This document shows, piece by piece, positions 53,806 to 62,678 of a stretch of 64,000 nt of DNA; position 1 is the stretch's first letter; each line of letters begins with the position of its first letter. The position numbers and the translations under genes are program-made. The notes beneath the pieces were generated by a model, which was given only the letters and a program-made list of their open reading frames with translations, searched no databases and was not told the DNA's origin. Origin of the DNA: Salinarimonas sp. (GTDB taxonomy: Bacteria; Pseudomonadota; Alphaproteobacteria; Rhizobiales; Beijerinckiaceae); assembly GCF_040111675.1 (NCBI RefSeq), contig NZ_CP157794.1:2935501-2999500 (forward strand), given 5' to 3'.

Positions 53806-54432
53806 ATGTCCGGTTCGCCCCTGACGCTGCCGAAAGAGAGCGCCCTGACCCTGCGCCGCACCGACAGACGTCAGCACGCCCGCGTCAAGGTCGTCCTGCT
53901 GGGGCGCTACATGCTGCAGAACCACCAGGAATATCCCTGCCAGAGCGTGGACTTCTCCCCGGGCGGCGTCGCGCTGATCGCGCCCGTGCGCGGGCAGATC
54001 GGCGAGCGGGTCGTGTGCTACTTCGAGCATATCGGGCGCGTCGAGGGCGTGATCGCCCGGCACACCGAGCGCGGCTTCGCGCTCTCCATCCAGGCGACGG
54101 CGCGCAAGCGCGACAAGCTCGCCTCCCAGCTCACCTGGCTCGCCAACCGCCACGAGCTCGGGCTGCCCGAAGATCGCCGCCACGAGCGCATCGCGCCCGT
54201 GCACAAGGAGGTCGTGCTCAAGCTCGACGAGGGCATCGACCTGCCGGCCACCCTGATCGACGTCTCGATCTCGGGCGCGGGCATCGCCACGGACAAGCGC
54301 CCGGGGATCGGCGCAGGGCTCCTCGTCGGCTCGACACCGGCGCGGGTGGTGCGCCACTTCCAGAACGGCATCGCCGTCGAGTTCCTGCTGCAGATCTCGC
54401 CCGACAAGTTCGACGAGAACATCGTTCTCTGA
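53806..54432 (+). CDS. PilZ-domain c-di-GMP receptor-like protein
   Basis: 208 residues from ATG 53806; the ATG at 53761 would add 15 residues and is closer to a TTAACC site, so it is less likely. Domain 1 has RRTDRRQHARVKV and VDFSPGGVAL; domain 2 has DRRHERIAPV and IDVSISGAGIAT. Each pair corresponds to the RxxxR and (D/N)xSxxG motifs that bind cyclic-di-GMP, so this is a double PilZ protein. The downstream effect is unknown. Confidence 0.82.
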   Translation: MSGSPLTLPKESALTLRRTDRRQHARVKVVLLGRYMLQNHQEYPCQSVDFSPGGVALIAPVRGQIGERVVCYFEHIGRVEGVIARHTERGFALSIQATARKRDKLASQLTWLANRHELGLPEDRRHERIAPVHKEVVLKLDEGIDLPATLIDVSISGAGIATDKRPGIGAGLLVGSTPARVVRHFQNGIAVEFLLQISPDKFDENIVL

Positions 54433-54618
54433 GACCGGGCCTCCTGCGCCTCGGCGCGCCCGCTCTCGCTCTCCTGCCGAAAACCGTTCAATTCGACGCG
54501 ATCGCGTCACCGCACGTCAGCTTTGACGCGCGATAGAGGGGCCATGCGCCGCGTCCGCGCCCGAATCGCTCGAATTGCGCCTATTCGTTTCAGCGCACGG
54601 CGCAACCTCCGCGCCCAG

Positions 54619-54641
54619 TCTCTCCCTCGGACAGGGAGAGA
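54619..54641 (+). promoter_or_regulatory. Hairpin sequestering the ribosome site of the first BTLCP gene
   Basis: TCTCTCCCT, loop CGGAC, AGGGAGAGA: a perfect 9 bp stem. Its 3' arm is the purine-rich Shine-Dalgarno, ending 3 bases before the ATG at 54645. When folded it would block initiation, so temperature, a protein or an sRNA could control translation. Confidence 0.5.
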
Positions 54642-54644
54642 ACC

Positions 54645-55253
54645 ATGCGCAAGACGATCATCACCACTCTTCTGGCGGGGGCCGCGTTCATGGCCGCCGG
54701 CGCGGCGCAGGCGCTGCCCGCGATGTCGGTGGCGAGCTACGATGCGGGCGCGGCGCGACCCATTCAAGGTTGGGTCGACTTCTGCCGCTCCTATCCGGGC
54801 GAATGCGCCGTCGATCGCCGCGAGCCCGACGTCATCCGCCTCGACGCCGGGAGCTGGCGCACGATCCTCGACGTCAACACGCGCGTGAACGCGGCGGTGC
54901 GACCGACCACGGACTGGGAAGCCTACGGCCTCGCCGACCTCTGGACCTTCCCGACGGGCGGCTTCGGCGATTGCGAGGATTACCAGCTGCTCAAGCGCAA
55001 CCTGCTCGCCCAGGCGGGGCTGCCGCGGCGCGCCATGCGCATGACGGTGGTCATCGACGAGGAGGGCGAGGGCCACGCCGTGCTGATGCTGCGCACCGAC
55101 CGCGGCGACCTCATCCTCGACAACAAGCGCGACGCCGTCCTGCCCTGGCACGACACCGGCTACGTCTATGTCAAGCGCGAGGGCTCCGACGGCGCGCAAT
55201 GGACCTCGCTCGGCCACGTCCGCTCGCCCGTGGCGACCGCCAACCGAAACTGA
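54645..55253 (+). CDS. Transglutaminase-like cysteine peptidase (BTLCP), paralog 1
   Basis: 202 residues with a signal peptide ending near AQA. The BTLCP triad is visible: C110 in GDCEDY, H144 in GHAVL and D159 in LDNK. Family members include LapG, which cleaves LapA-type adhesins under c-di-GMP control, but many alphaproteobacterial homologs are uncharacterised. The ribosome site lies in a hairpin. A strong terminator follows. A paralog comes next. Confidence 0.88.
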   Translation: MRKTIITTLLAGAAFMAAGAAQALPAMSVASYDAGAARPIQGWVDFCRSYPGECAVDRREPDVIRLDAGSWRTILDVNTRVNAAVRPTTDWEAYGLADLWTFPTGGFGDCEDYQLLKRNLLAQAGLPRRAMRMTVVIDEEGEGHAVLMLRTDRGDLILDNKRDAVLPWHDTGYVYVKREGSDGAQWTSLGHVRSPVATANRN

Positions 55254-55354
55254 TTCGCTCCGGCTCGGGCGGCCTCGCGGCCGCACGGGCGCGCGCACGG
55301 GGTTGCGACACCCGGTCACGTCCCCACCCTCCCCGTCCCCGACCGGGATCGCAC

Positions 55355-55389
55355 GAGGGGCCAGCCGCGAGGCTGGCCCCTCCCCTTTT
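55355..55389 (+). terminator. Rho-independent terminator after BTLCP paralog 1
   Basis: GAGGGGCCAGCC, loop GCGA, GGCTGGCCCCTC, then CCCTTTT: a perfect 12 bp stem with a T-run. It separates the two BTLCP transcripts. The rest of the gap 55254-55582 shows no further gene. Confidence 0.85.
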
Positions 55390-55582
55390 CGGGACCTCTC
55401 CCCAAGGGAGGCGTCGTCCCTGCGCCGCTTACGGCCAAGCTTGCGCTGGAAAATCAGTGTGTTGCGCGGAACCAACGCCTCGCGGGATCGTTAGCCGTGA
55501 TCGTGCCGAGCGGCTTGAGCCCCGCGCCCGACCATGGCAGCCTCCTAAACAGAAGCTTAACAACGAACCGTGGGGCGCGGTC

Positions 55583-56272
55583 ATGCGGCACATTCGGAAC
55601 GTCGGCGCTGGCGCCGGAGACATCATCCTGCGGGCGTCGGGGCTTCGGCGCAAGATCGCGGCTTTCGCCGCGGCGATCGGCGCCGCCGCCCTGATCGCCG
55701 GCGCGCCGGTCGGCGCGAGCGCGGCGCCGTTCCCGGAGCCGTCCTATCAGCTCGCCACGACGGGCGGCGCACGGCCCGTGCCGGCCTGGTCGCGCTTCTG
55801 TGCGGCCAACCCGGCCGAATGTGCGGTGAACCGCAACGAGCCGGAAGTGATCCAGCTCACCCCGGCGATCTGGCAGACGATCGTGAGCGTCAATCGGCAG
55901 GTCAACCGGCAGGTCAGGCCGATGACCGACGCCCAGCAATGGGGCGTCGTCGACAGCTGGGAGTTTCCGGAGACCGGCTACGGCGATTGCGAGGATTACC
56001 AGCTCTTGAAGCGCGCCCGTCTCGCCGCCGCGGGCATTCCCCGCCGGGCGATGCGCATGACCGTGGTGCTCGACGAGAACAACGAGGGTCACGCCGTCCT
56101 CGCCGTGCGCACGGATCACGGAGACCTGATCCTCGACAACAAGCTCGACGCCGTGAAGCCGTGGGCGGCCACCGGCTATACCTACATCAAGCGCGAAGGC
56201 GCCATGGATTCGGCCTGGGTTTCCCTGGGCGGCGTGGTCGCCTCTCCCACCACGGTCGCGGCTTCCCGGTGA
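55583..56272 (+). CDS. Transglutaminase-like cysteine peptidase (BTLCP), paralog 2
   Basis: 229 residues from ATG 55583. A long basic N-region precedes a hydrophobic signal/anchor (AAFAAAIGAAALIAGAP). The catalytic blocks GDCEDYQLLK, NEGHAVLAV and LILDNKLDAV match paralog 1 closely, so the pair arose by duplication. The ribosome site is weak. The absence of its own hairpin suggests different control from paralog 1. Confidence 0.87.
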   Translation: MRHIRNVGAGAGDIILRASGLRRKIAAFAAAIGAAALIAGAPVGASAAPFPEPSYQLATTGGARPVPAWSRFCAANPAECAVNRNEPEVIQLTPAIWQTIVSVNRQVNRQVRPMTDAQQWGVVDSWEFPETGYGDCEDYQLLKRARLAAAGIPRRAMRMTVVLDENNEGHAVLAVRTDHGDLILDNKLDAVKPWAATGYTYIKREGAMDSAWVSLGGVVASPTTVAASR

Positions 56273-56291
56273 TCGCGCCCGCCGCGCCGGC

Positions 56292-56822
56292 TCAGTCGAG
56301 CCGGCGCAGGCCCGCGGCATAGCGCCGCCAATTGCCGACGTAGCGATCGGCGGAGTGCCGGATCCGCAGGACCGCGTTCTCGTCGAGCGTGCGCACGACA
56401 CGCGCGGGCGCCCCGACGATCAGCGAATTGTCGGGGAAGGTCTTGCCCTCGGTCACGAGCGCGTTGGCGCCGACGAGGCAGTTCTTGCCCAGGACCGCGT
56501 TGTTCAGCACCGTCGCGCCCATCCCCACCAGGCTGTTGTCGCCGATGGTGCAGCCGTGGAGGATCGCGTGGTGGCCGATCGTGCAGTGCGCGCCGATGGT
56601 CAGCGGCGCGCCGGGATCGGTGTGGCAGACGGCGTGCTCCTGGATGTTCGTCCCCTCGCCCACGTCGATCGGCTCGTTGTCGCCGCGCAGCACGGCGCCG
56701 AACCAGATGCCGACGTCGACGCCCAGCCGCACCCGTCCGATCACGTGCGCGTCCGGAGCGATCCAGTAGCGGCCCTCGCCGGGCAGCTCGGGCGTGACGT
56801 CGTCGAGGGCGTAGAGCGGCAT
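56292..56822 (-). CDS. Gamma-carbonic anhydrase family hexapeptide protein
   Basis: 176 residues of left-handed beta-helix built from hexapeptide turns. The metal His residues of gamma carbonic anhydrases are recognisable in QEHAVCH and TIGHHAILHGC. Some homologs are active anhydrases, others are structural or acyl-carnitine-related. It converges with BTLCP paralog 2. Confidence 0.87.
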   Translation of the reverse strand: MPLYALDDVTPELPGEGRYWIAPDAHVIGRVRLGVDVGIWFGAVLRGDNEPIDVGEGTNIQEHAVCHTDPGAPLTIGAHCTIGHHAILHGCTIGDNSLVGMGATVLNNAVLGKNCLVGANALVTEGKTFPDNSLIVGAPARVVRTLDENAVLRIRHSADRYVGNWRRYAAGLRRLD

Positions 56823-56894
56823 CTGGAGCGTCCTGTCTCGTGAGCGGGGCTCCGGAGGGAAGCGTCGCGAGCCGCGCGCGTCAAGAGCGGGCGC

Positions 56895-57875
56895 TCACGC
56901 AGCGAGCGCGGCGAGCGCCTTGAGCCGGGGCGAGAGGTTCTCGCATTCGCGCACGAGGAAGGCGAGAAGCGCCTGTTCCGCTGCGGAGAAGCCCGGCCGC
57001 GCCTCGATCCGCCCGATCAGCCAGGCGAGCTCCTCGTCGTCGACCCGGTCGGGCGTCAGCGCGACCACGTCGAGCGTCTCCGGCTGGGGATCGGGGTCGC
57101 GCGGGGCCAGGCCGAAGGCCTGGGCGGCCATGGACTTGAAGCTCGCGGCGATGCCGGAGCCGAGGCTGCGCCGCTGGTCGAGCCAGGTCTCCCGGCGCAG
57201 GGTCTGCATGCGGCTCGGCGCATGCCGGCCCGGCCCGGCGAGGAGATGATTGCCGACGGCGCGGGCGAAGAGGTCGGCGAAGCTCGGGTCGTTCTCCGCC
57301 CCGGCCGTGGCGTCTGCGATGTCGAACAGGACGTCCGCCTCCGCGCGGGTGACGTGACCGAAGCCCTCGCTCGAGGCGACGAAGAGGACGCGGCGCAGGG
57401 CGTCGACGTCGGCGCGGGTGACGCGGCCCGGCTCGTGCCGCGCGCCGGTGATCGCCTCGCCCTCCCCCGTCAGCACCACGTCGCGGACGAGGCCGAGCGC
57501 GAAGGCCGCGAGCCGATCCGGCACCGAGCGGGAGAGCTCCATGACCTTGATCAGCGCGGCGAACTCGCTCGACAGAGCCGGGCGCCCCTCGAGCCGCGCG
57601 ATCAGCCAGGCGGCCTGCGCCTCCGACAGGTAGCCGCGCGGGATGATCTGGTTGACGAGGAGATCGGCGATCGCCTCGCAGAAGAAGTCGCTCCATTCCC
57701 GGCAGCCGCGCTCGCCGACGGCGCGCGCGAGCGCGAACAGGGTCTCGCCTTCGTCGAGCGAGATCGCGTCGTCGTCGCCGTAGAAGCGCCGGCGAAGCGC
57801 GCGCACGCCCTCGGGTGTGAGCGGAAGCTCCAGGAGATCGTCGGGACGGGTCGGCTCGGCGCGCGGGAGGGTCAT
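56895..57875 (-). CDS. Conserved hypothetical protein with an internal duplication
   Basis: 326 residues from ATG 57875; a TTG at 57887 is possible but sits too close to the GAGGAG. No catalytic motif is recognised and no signal peptide or membrane helix is apparent. The sequence is a tandem repeat: VRALRRRFYGDDDAISLDEG matches VDALRRVLFVASSEG in the middle, and AWLIARLEGRPALSSEFAAL matches AWLIGRIEARPGFSAAEQAL at the end. All-helical, probably cytoplasmic. Follows an MFS gene by 34 bp on the same strand. Confidence 0.75.
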   Translation of the reverse strand: MTLPRAEPTRPDDLLELPLTPEGVRALRRRFYGDDDAISLDEGETLFALARAVGERGCREWSDFFCEAIADLLVNQIIPRGYLSEAQAAWLIARLEGRPALSSEFAALIKVMELSRSVPDRLAAFALGLVRDVVLTGEGEAITGARHEPGRVTRADVDALRRVLFVASSEGFGHVTRAEADVLFDIADATAGAENDPSFADLFARAVGNHLLAGPGRHAPSRMQTLRRETWLDQRRSLGSGIAASFKSMAAQAFGLAPRDPDPQPETLDVVALTPDRVDDEELAWLIGRIEARPGFSAAEQALLAFLVRECENLSPRLKALAALAA

Positions 57876-57909
57876 GGGATCGCACAAGCTCCTCGAAACT
57901 CGGACGACC

Positions 57910-59103
57910 CTACCGCAGAGCCTTTAAGCCTTCCTTGAGCCGCGCACGCCCAGCGACCGCCACGAGCGCGAGCCCTGCCGCACCGAGCGGCGCCATCGCC
58001 AGGAAGACGAGCCCGCCGGCGGCGTCGTAGACGACCCCGCCGAGCGCCATGGCGCTCGCCATGCCGAGCGCCTGGACGGCGGCGAGGGCGCCCTGCGCCC
58101 GGCCGCGCGCGCCCGGCGGAGCGAGCGCGGTCAGCGCCGCCATGGCGCCGAGATGCGTCGCGCCGAAGGTCAGCCCGTGCAGGCTCTGCAGGGCGAAGGT
58201 CGCGAGCGGCCCGGGCTCGAGCGCGAGGCCGACGAAGCGAACGACGGCCGCGCCGGCGCCGAGCGCGATCAGGAGAAGGCCCGAGGAGCGCCCGACCGAG
58301 CGGCCGACGAAGTAGAACAGCACGATCTCCGTCACCACGCCGACGGCCCAGAGATAGCCAACCGTCGAGCCTGAAAAGCCCAGCGATTTCCAATGGATCG
58401 AACCGAAGGCGTAGACGCCGGCATGGCTCGCCTGGACGAGCCCCGCCGCGGCTATGACGAGGAGGAGCGCCCGCGGAAGCCTCGCCGGCGGCGCGCGGCG
58501 CTCCGGGCTCGCCCGCTCCTGCGTCAGGGGCGGCGTGGCGAAGGCGATCGCGGCGCCGACGAGGCCGGCCGCGACGAGAGCGACGACGACCGCGTCGAGC
58601 GGGGCGATCTCGAGCAGGTAGCCCATCCCCACCGACGTCGCCAGGAAGGCGAGCGAGCCGAAGATGCGCAGGCGGCCGTAATCGAGACGCGGACGCTCGC
58701 GCACCTGGTCGGTGAGGACGAGATCGGTCGCGGGCACGATGGGCGACTGCGCCAGGGCCGCGACGACGACGACGAGGGCGATCGACCACGGCCCGGGCGC
58801 GAGGAACAGCAGCGCGAAGGCGAGGCCGAGGGAGAGGTGCGCGACGACGAGCAGGCGGCGCGCCGAGACGCCGCGATCCGTCAGCGCGGTGAGCGGCGCG
58901 CTCGCCAGCATGCGCACGCAGATCGGCAGGGCGACGACGATCCCGATCGTCGTCGCGTCGAGCCCACGACCCTCGAGCCAGATGGGCAGGAACGGCGCCT
59001 GCACGCCGACGCCGGCGAACGCCGCGGCCGACAAGGCGGCGAGCCGCAGGGCCATGCCGGCGTCGCCGCCCTCCCCGCGCGCCTGTCGTCCGATCCCTCG
59101 CAT
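57910..59103 (-). CDS. MFS transporter (HcaT/PPP-like)
   Basis: 397 residues from ATG 59103 (GGGAG upstream). About 12 helices. VGVQAPFLPIWLEGRGLDATTIG at the start and the loop LTDRGVSARRLL fit the phenylpropionate-permease/LacY-like subgroup, and ALQSLHGLTFGATHLGAM is typical of its second half. Substrate unknown. Confidence 0.82.
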   Translation of the reverse strand: MRGIGRQARGEGGDAGMALRLAALSAAAFAGVGVQAPFLPIWLEGRGLDATTIGIVVALPICVRMLASAPLTALTDRGVSARRLLVVAHLSLGLAFALLFLAPGPWSIALVVVVAALAQSPIVPATDLVLTDQVRERPRLDYGRLRIFGSLAFLATSVGMGYLLEIAPLDAVVVALVAAGLVGAAIAFATPPLTQERASPERRAPPARLPRALLLVIAAAGLVQASHAGVYAFGSIHWKSLGFSGSTVGYLWAVGVVTEIVLFYFVGRSVGRSSGLLLIALGAGAAVVRFVGLALEPGPLATFALQSLHGLTFGATHLGAMAALTALAPPGARGRAQGALAAVQALGMASAMALGGVVYDAAGGLVFLAMAPLGAAGLALVAVAGRARLKEGLKALR

Positions 59104-59234
59104 GCCGCTCCCGCCTCTGCCGAGCGCGATGCGGCTCGGGGCGCGGGAGACTGCGCGCAAACGCGTGTCCTGTCATCTGCGCACGACGCAGCCCGACTGC
59201 GCGCGGCAGGCATCGCGGCATGGGCGCGTGCGGG

Positions 59235-59780
59235 TCAGGACCCGGACGGCGCCCGCTCCGCAAGCAGGCTCTCCAGGTCGAGGCGGCGGGTGACCATGGC
59301 GAGGTTCCCGTCCGCGTCGCGGGGCCAGTCGGCCTCCGGCCGGTCCCAGTAGAGCTCGACGCCGTTGCCGTCCGGGTCGTCGAGATAGAGCGCCTCGCTC
59401 ACCCCGTGATCCGAGGCGCCCGAGAGCGGGTAGCCGGCGGCGAGGACGCGACGCAGGGCGTCGGCGAGATCGGCGCGGGTGGGATAGAGGATCGCCGTGT
59501 GGAACAGGCCCGTCGCCCCGGGCGGCGGCGGACGCCCGCCCTTGCTTTGCCACGTGTTGAGCCCGATGTGGTGATGATAGCCGCCGGCCGACACGAAGGC
59601 CGCGTCCGTTCCGTAGCGCTGCGTCGGCGTGAAGCCGAGCACGCCGCAATAGAAGCCGAGCGCGCGCTCGAGGTCGGCGACCTTGAGATGGACGTGCCCG
59701 ATTCGCGCACCGGGCGCGATGGGGCGGGTGGAGGAGGCCGCATCGGGGGCGGCGGAGCCGGGTTCGTGCGTCATGCGCAT
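59235..59780 (-). CDS. VOC-family glyoxalase/extradiol dioxygenase-like protein
   Basis: 181 residues with two beta-alpha-beta-beta-beta modules. Likely metal ligands are the His of IGHVHL, the His of LFHTAIL and the Glu of GNGVELYWD, as in CatE-type catechol 2,3-dioxygenases. It may be a ring-cleaving dioxygenase or a glyoxalase-type enzyme. Not linked to an obvious operon. ATG 59780 chosen, just before THEPGS. Confidence 0.8.
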   Translation of the reverse strand: MRMTHEPGSAAPDAASSTRPIAPGARIGHVHLKVADLERALGFYCGVLGFTPTQRYGTDAAFVSAGGYHHHIGLNTWQSKGGRPPPPGATGLFHTAILYPTRADLADALRRVLAAGYPLSGASDHGVSEALYLDDPDGNGVELYWDRPEADWPRDADGNLAMVTRRLDLESLLAERAPSGS

Positions 59781-59901
59781 AGAATGCTCCCGCCCTTGGC
59801 CAGAATCAATTGCGTGGACGCAAGGAACAGAGCGCATCTGCGCGTTCCTCCGGGTTGCGCCGCGAGATGGTGCGGCGCACGCTGCTCGTCAGGAGGCCGC
59901 C

Positions 59902-60612
59902 ATGCCGACGCGACCCGTTCCCGTCAAGACCGCTCCGCCGCCCTACCGCCTCGCGATCTTCGATTTCGACGGCACGCTCGCGGACACTCTGCCATGGTTC
60001 TCGACGCTGCTCGACGACATCGCGGCGCGGTTCGCCATACCGGCGGCCGCTGGCCTCGACGTCGCGGCGATGCGCGGCCTGTCCGCCCGCGAGATCGTGG
60101 CTCACCTGGAGGTGCCGGCCTGGAAGCTGCCGCGCATCGCCGCGCATGTCCATCGACTCGCCGAAGCGGCGGAGATCGCGCTCTTTCCCGGCGTGCCGGA
60201 GATGCTGGCCGCTCTCGATGCGCGGGGCGTGCGCCTCGCGGTCGTGAGCTCGAACGGCGAGGTCGCGGTCCGCCGCGCGCTCGGCCCCGCGGCGGCCCGC
60301 GTCGAGACCTTCGCCTGCGGCGCCAAGCTGTTCGGCAAGGCGCGCGTCTTCCGCACGCTGGTGAGGCGCGCGGGCGTGCCGCCGCCCCACGTCCTGTGCG
60401 TCGGCGACGAGATCCGCGACGGCGAGGCGGCGCACGAGGCGGGCCTCGCCTTCGGCGCGGTGTCCTGGGGATACAACACGCCGGAGGCGTTGGCGCGGGT
60501 GGGGCCCGCGCACGTCTTCGGGAGCATCGCCGAGATCGCCGCGGCGCTGGCGCCCGGCGGCGCCTGCGCGCCGGCCTCGTCCGGAGGCGTTCGACCGGTC
60601 AATCGAGCGTGA
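59902..60612 (+). CDS. HAD-superfamily phosphatase
   Basis: 236 residues of the HAD IA type. Motif I FDFDGTLADT (nucleophilic Asp), motif II VVSSNG, a Lys in FGKARV and motif IV CVGDEIRDGEAA are present. Cap-domain length suggests a phosphoglycolate-phosphatase-like fold; the substrate is unknown. AGGAGG lies close upstream of ATG 59902. Its tail overlaps the convergent GH15 gene by 14 bp. Confidence 0.87.
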   Translation: MPTRPVPVKTAPPPYRLAIFDFDGTLADTLPWFSTLLDDIAARFAIPAAAGLDVAAMRGLSAREIVAHLEVPAWKLPRIAAHVHRLAEAAEIALFPGVPEMLAALDARGVRLAVVSSNGEVAVRRALGPAAARVETFACGAKLFGKARVFRTLVRRAGVPPPHVLCVGDEIRDGEAAHEAGLAFGAVSWGYNTPEALARVGPAHVFGSIAEIAAALAPGGACAPASSGGVRPVNRA

Positions 60613-62548
60613 GAACGCTCTCCTTCGACGAGAACAGCTTCACCGAGCGGTTGCGCACCAGCGCGTAGGCGAGCGCCCGAAAGCCCTCGGTCTTGCCGAC
60701 GAGGCGCCGCGCGCGGTCGGTGTTCGAGCCGCGGATCGCCTCGGCGCCGCCGGCCTCGTAGAGATGGAGCAGCGCCGCGCTCGAGATCAGGGAGAGATGC
60801 GTGAAGGCCTGCGGGAAGTTGCCGAGGAAGCCGCCGGTCTTCGGGTCGATCTCCTCGGCATAGAGCCCGACGTCGTTGGCGCGGGCGACGAGCCGCTCGA
60901 ACAGCTCCCGCGCCTCCTCGCCGCGTCCGACGGCGAGATAGGCCTCCACCAGCCAGAAGCTCGTGATCATGAAGGCGCCCTCCTCGCCCGAAAGCCCGTC
61001 CGCGCCGCGATAGCGATAGACGAGATCGCCCACCTTCAGCTCCTCCTCGACCTTGCGCACGGTGGCCTCGTAGATCTCCTTCTCCAGCGGCAGGCCGAGC
61101 AGCGGCACCTGAAGGAGCGCGGCGTCGGTCTCGGTGCGGCCGAAGCTCTGGACGAGATGGGGCGGATCGCCCGCGAGCCCCTTCTCGCGGATGGCGGCGA
61201 GGATGGCGTCCCGGTTCTCGCGCCAGAGCGGCCGGTCGCCGAGAAGGCGCACGGCGCGGTCCAGCGTGACCCAGGCCATGGCCTTGCCCTGCACGAAGTC
61301 GCGCGGATCGCAGCGCATTTCCCACAGGCCCTGGTCGGGCAGATGCCAGGTCAGGCAGACATGGTCCGCGATGGAGGCCATCAGCGCCTTCTCGTCGGGC
61401 CCGAGCTCGGCGCCGAGCGCATGGCGCAGCTCGGCCCAGTCGAGCACCTCGCCGAACACGTCGAGCTGGCGCTGCTCGGCGGCGCCGTTGCCGGTGCGCA
61501 CCGGCCGCGAGCCGTGATAGCCGGCGAGATGCTCGTGGTCGCTTTCCGGCAGGAAGGGCTCGCCGTCGAGCCCGTAGACGATGCGCATGGTCGAGCCCTC
61601 GCGCAGGCAGCGCCGCGTGAGGAAGTGCGAGAACCGGGCCGCCTCGCCGCTGTAGCCGAGCGCCGACAGCGCGAAGAGCGCGAAGGTGGCGTCCCGCAGC
61701 CAGGAGAAGCGGTAGTCCCAGTTGCGCGCGCCGCCGAGCTCCTCCGGCAGCGACGTCGTCGCCGCCGCGACGAGGGCGCCGGTGGGCGCGTAGGTGAGGC
61801 ACTTCAGCGCCAGCGCCGATCGGACGACGCATTCGAGGTAGGGGCCCCGGTAGCGCACGTATTCCGTCCATTCCCGCCAATAGGCGCAGGTGACGCGGAA
61901 CAGGTCCTCGGCCCGCTCGCGCGGGTCGAACAGCGGCATGACGTGGGTGAGCACGGTGGGCACCACCTCGCCTGCGGCGATCTCGTGTCGGATCAGCGCC
62001 TCGCCGTCGCGGGTCTCGATGGCGCCGCCGCACCAGAGCATCAGCCCGCCCGCGGCGGCGACGCGGCCCTCCTCCACGACGAGGGCGAGCGGGTCCTTCG
62101 AGAAGCCCGGCCCCCGCGGCGAGAAGCGCGAGGTCACCGAGACGCGCCCTTCGGTGCATTCGAGCCGGCGGATCACCCAGCCCGGGGCGTTGAGGGAGAC
62201 GTAGTCGTGCACGGACGCCTCGCGCGTGCGCCCCACCGGCATGAAGTCCGTGACCTCGAGCACGCCGCTCTCGCAGACGAAGGTGGTGCGCAGCACGTTG
62301 GTGCGCTCGAGATAGGCCCGGCGCACCTCGATCACGCCGTCGGGGAGGATCTCCCAGGCGCCCCCGCCGTGATCGCCGCTCTGGCCGCCGTCGAGGAGGC
62401 GGAAGAAGGTCGGGTCGTCGTCGAAGCGCAGCAGCGCCAGCCAGTCGATCGCGCCCGTGCGCGACACCAGCGCCGCGCCGTGGCAATCGCCGATGAGCGC
62501 GTACTCGGCGATGGGCGGCTGGTCGTAGGGGACGGCTGTGGGGGACAC
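60599..62548 (-). CDS. Glycoside hydrolase family 15 protein (glucoamylase/trehalase type)
   Basis: 649 residues from GTG 62548 (GAGGAG upstream). An N-terminal beta-sandwich (IAEYALIGDCHGAALVSRTGAIDWL) precedes the (alpha/alpha)6 barrel. GARNWDYRFSWLRDATF and GLYAEEIDPKTGGFLGNFPQAFTH carry the active-site residues, with the general acid and base Glu in the barrel. No signal peptide, so it is probably cytoplasmic and acts on trehalose or an alpha-glucan. Confidence 0.88.
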   Translation of the reverse strand: MSPTAVPYDQPPIAEYALIGDCHGAALVSRTGAIDWLALLRFDDDPTFFRLLDGGQSGDHGGGAWEILPDGVIEVRRAYLERTNVLRTTFVCESGVLEVTDFMPVGRTREASVHDYVSLNAPGWVIRRLECTEGRVSVTSRFSPRGPGFSKDPLALVVEEGRVAAAGGLMLWCGGAIETRDGEALIRHEIAAGEVVPTVLTHVMPLFDPRERAEDLFRVTCAYWREWTEYVRYRGPYLECVVRSALALKCLTYAPTGALVAAATTSLPEELGGARNWDYRFSWLRDATFALFALSALGYSGEAARFSHFLTRRCLREGSTMRIVYGLDGEPFLPESDHEHLAGYHGSRPVRTGNGAAEQRQLDVFGEVLDWAELRHALGAELGPDEKALMASIADHVCLTWHLPDQGLWEMRCDPRDFVQGKAMAWVTLDRAVRLLGDRPLWRENRDAILAAIREKGLAGDPPHLVQSFGRTETDAALLQVPLLGLPLEKEIYEATVRKVEEELKVGDLVYRYRGADGLSGEEGAFMITSFWLVEAYLAVGRGEEARELFERLVARANDVGLYAEEIDPKTGGFLGNFPQAFTHLSLISSAALLHLYEAGGAEAIRGSNTDRARRLVGKTEGFRALAYALVRNRSVKLFSSKESVLTLD

Positions 62549-62678
62549 GGGCTCCTCCTCGGTGGCGCGATCGCGTGGACAACGCAGAGGAAGCGCGGCC
62601 GTTTCAGGCGAGGCGAATCCCAGGACCCGTCGTCGCGGGCGCTGGTCGTCCCAGGGCCGCTCGCCCATGTCAGCGGGC

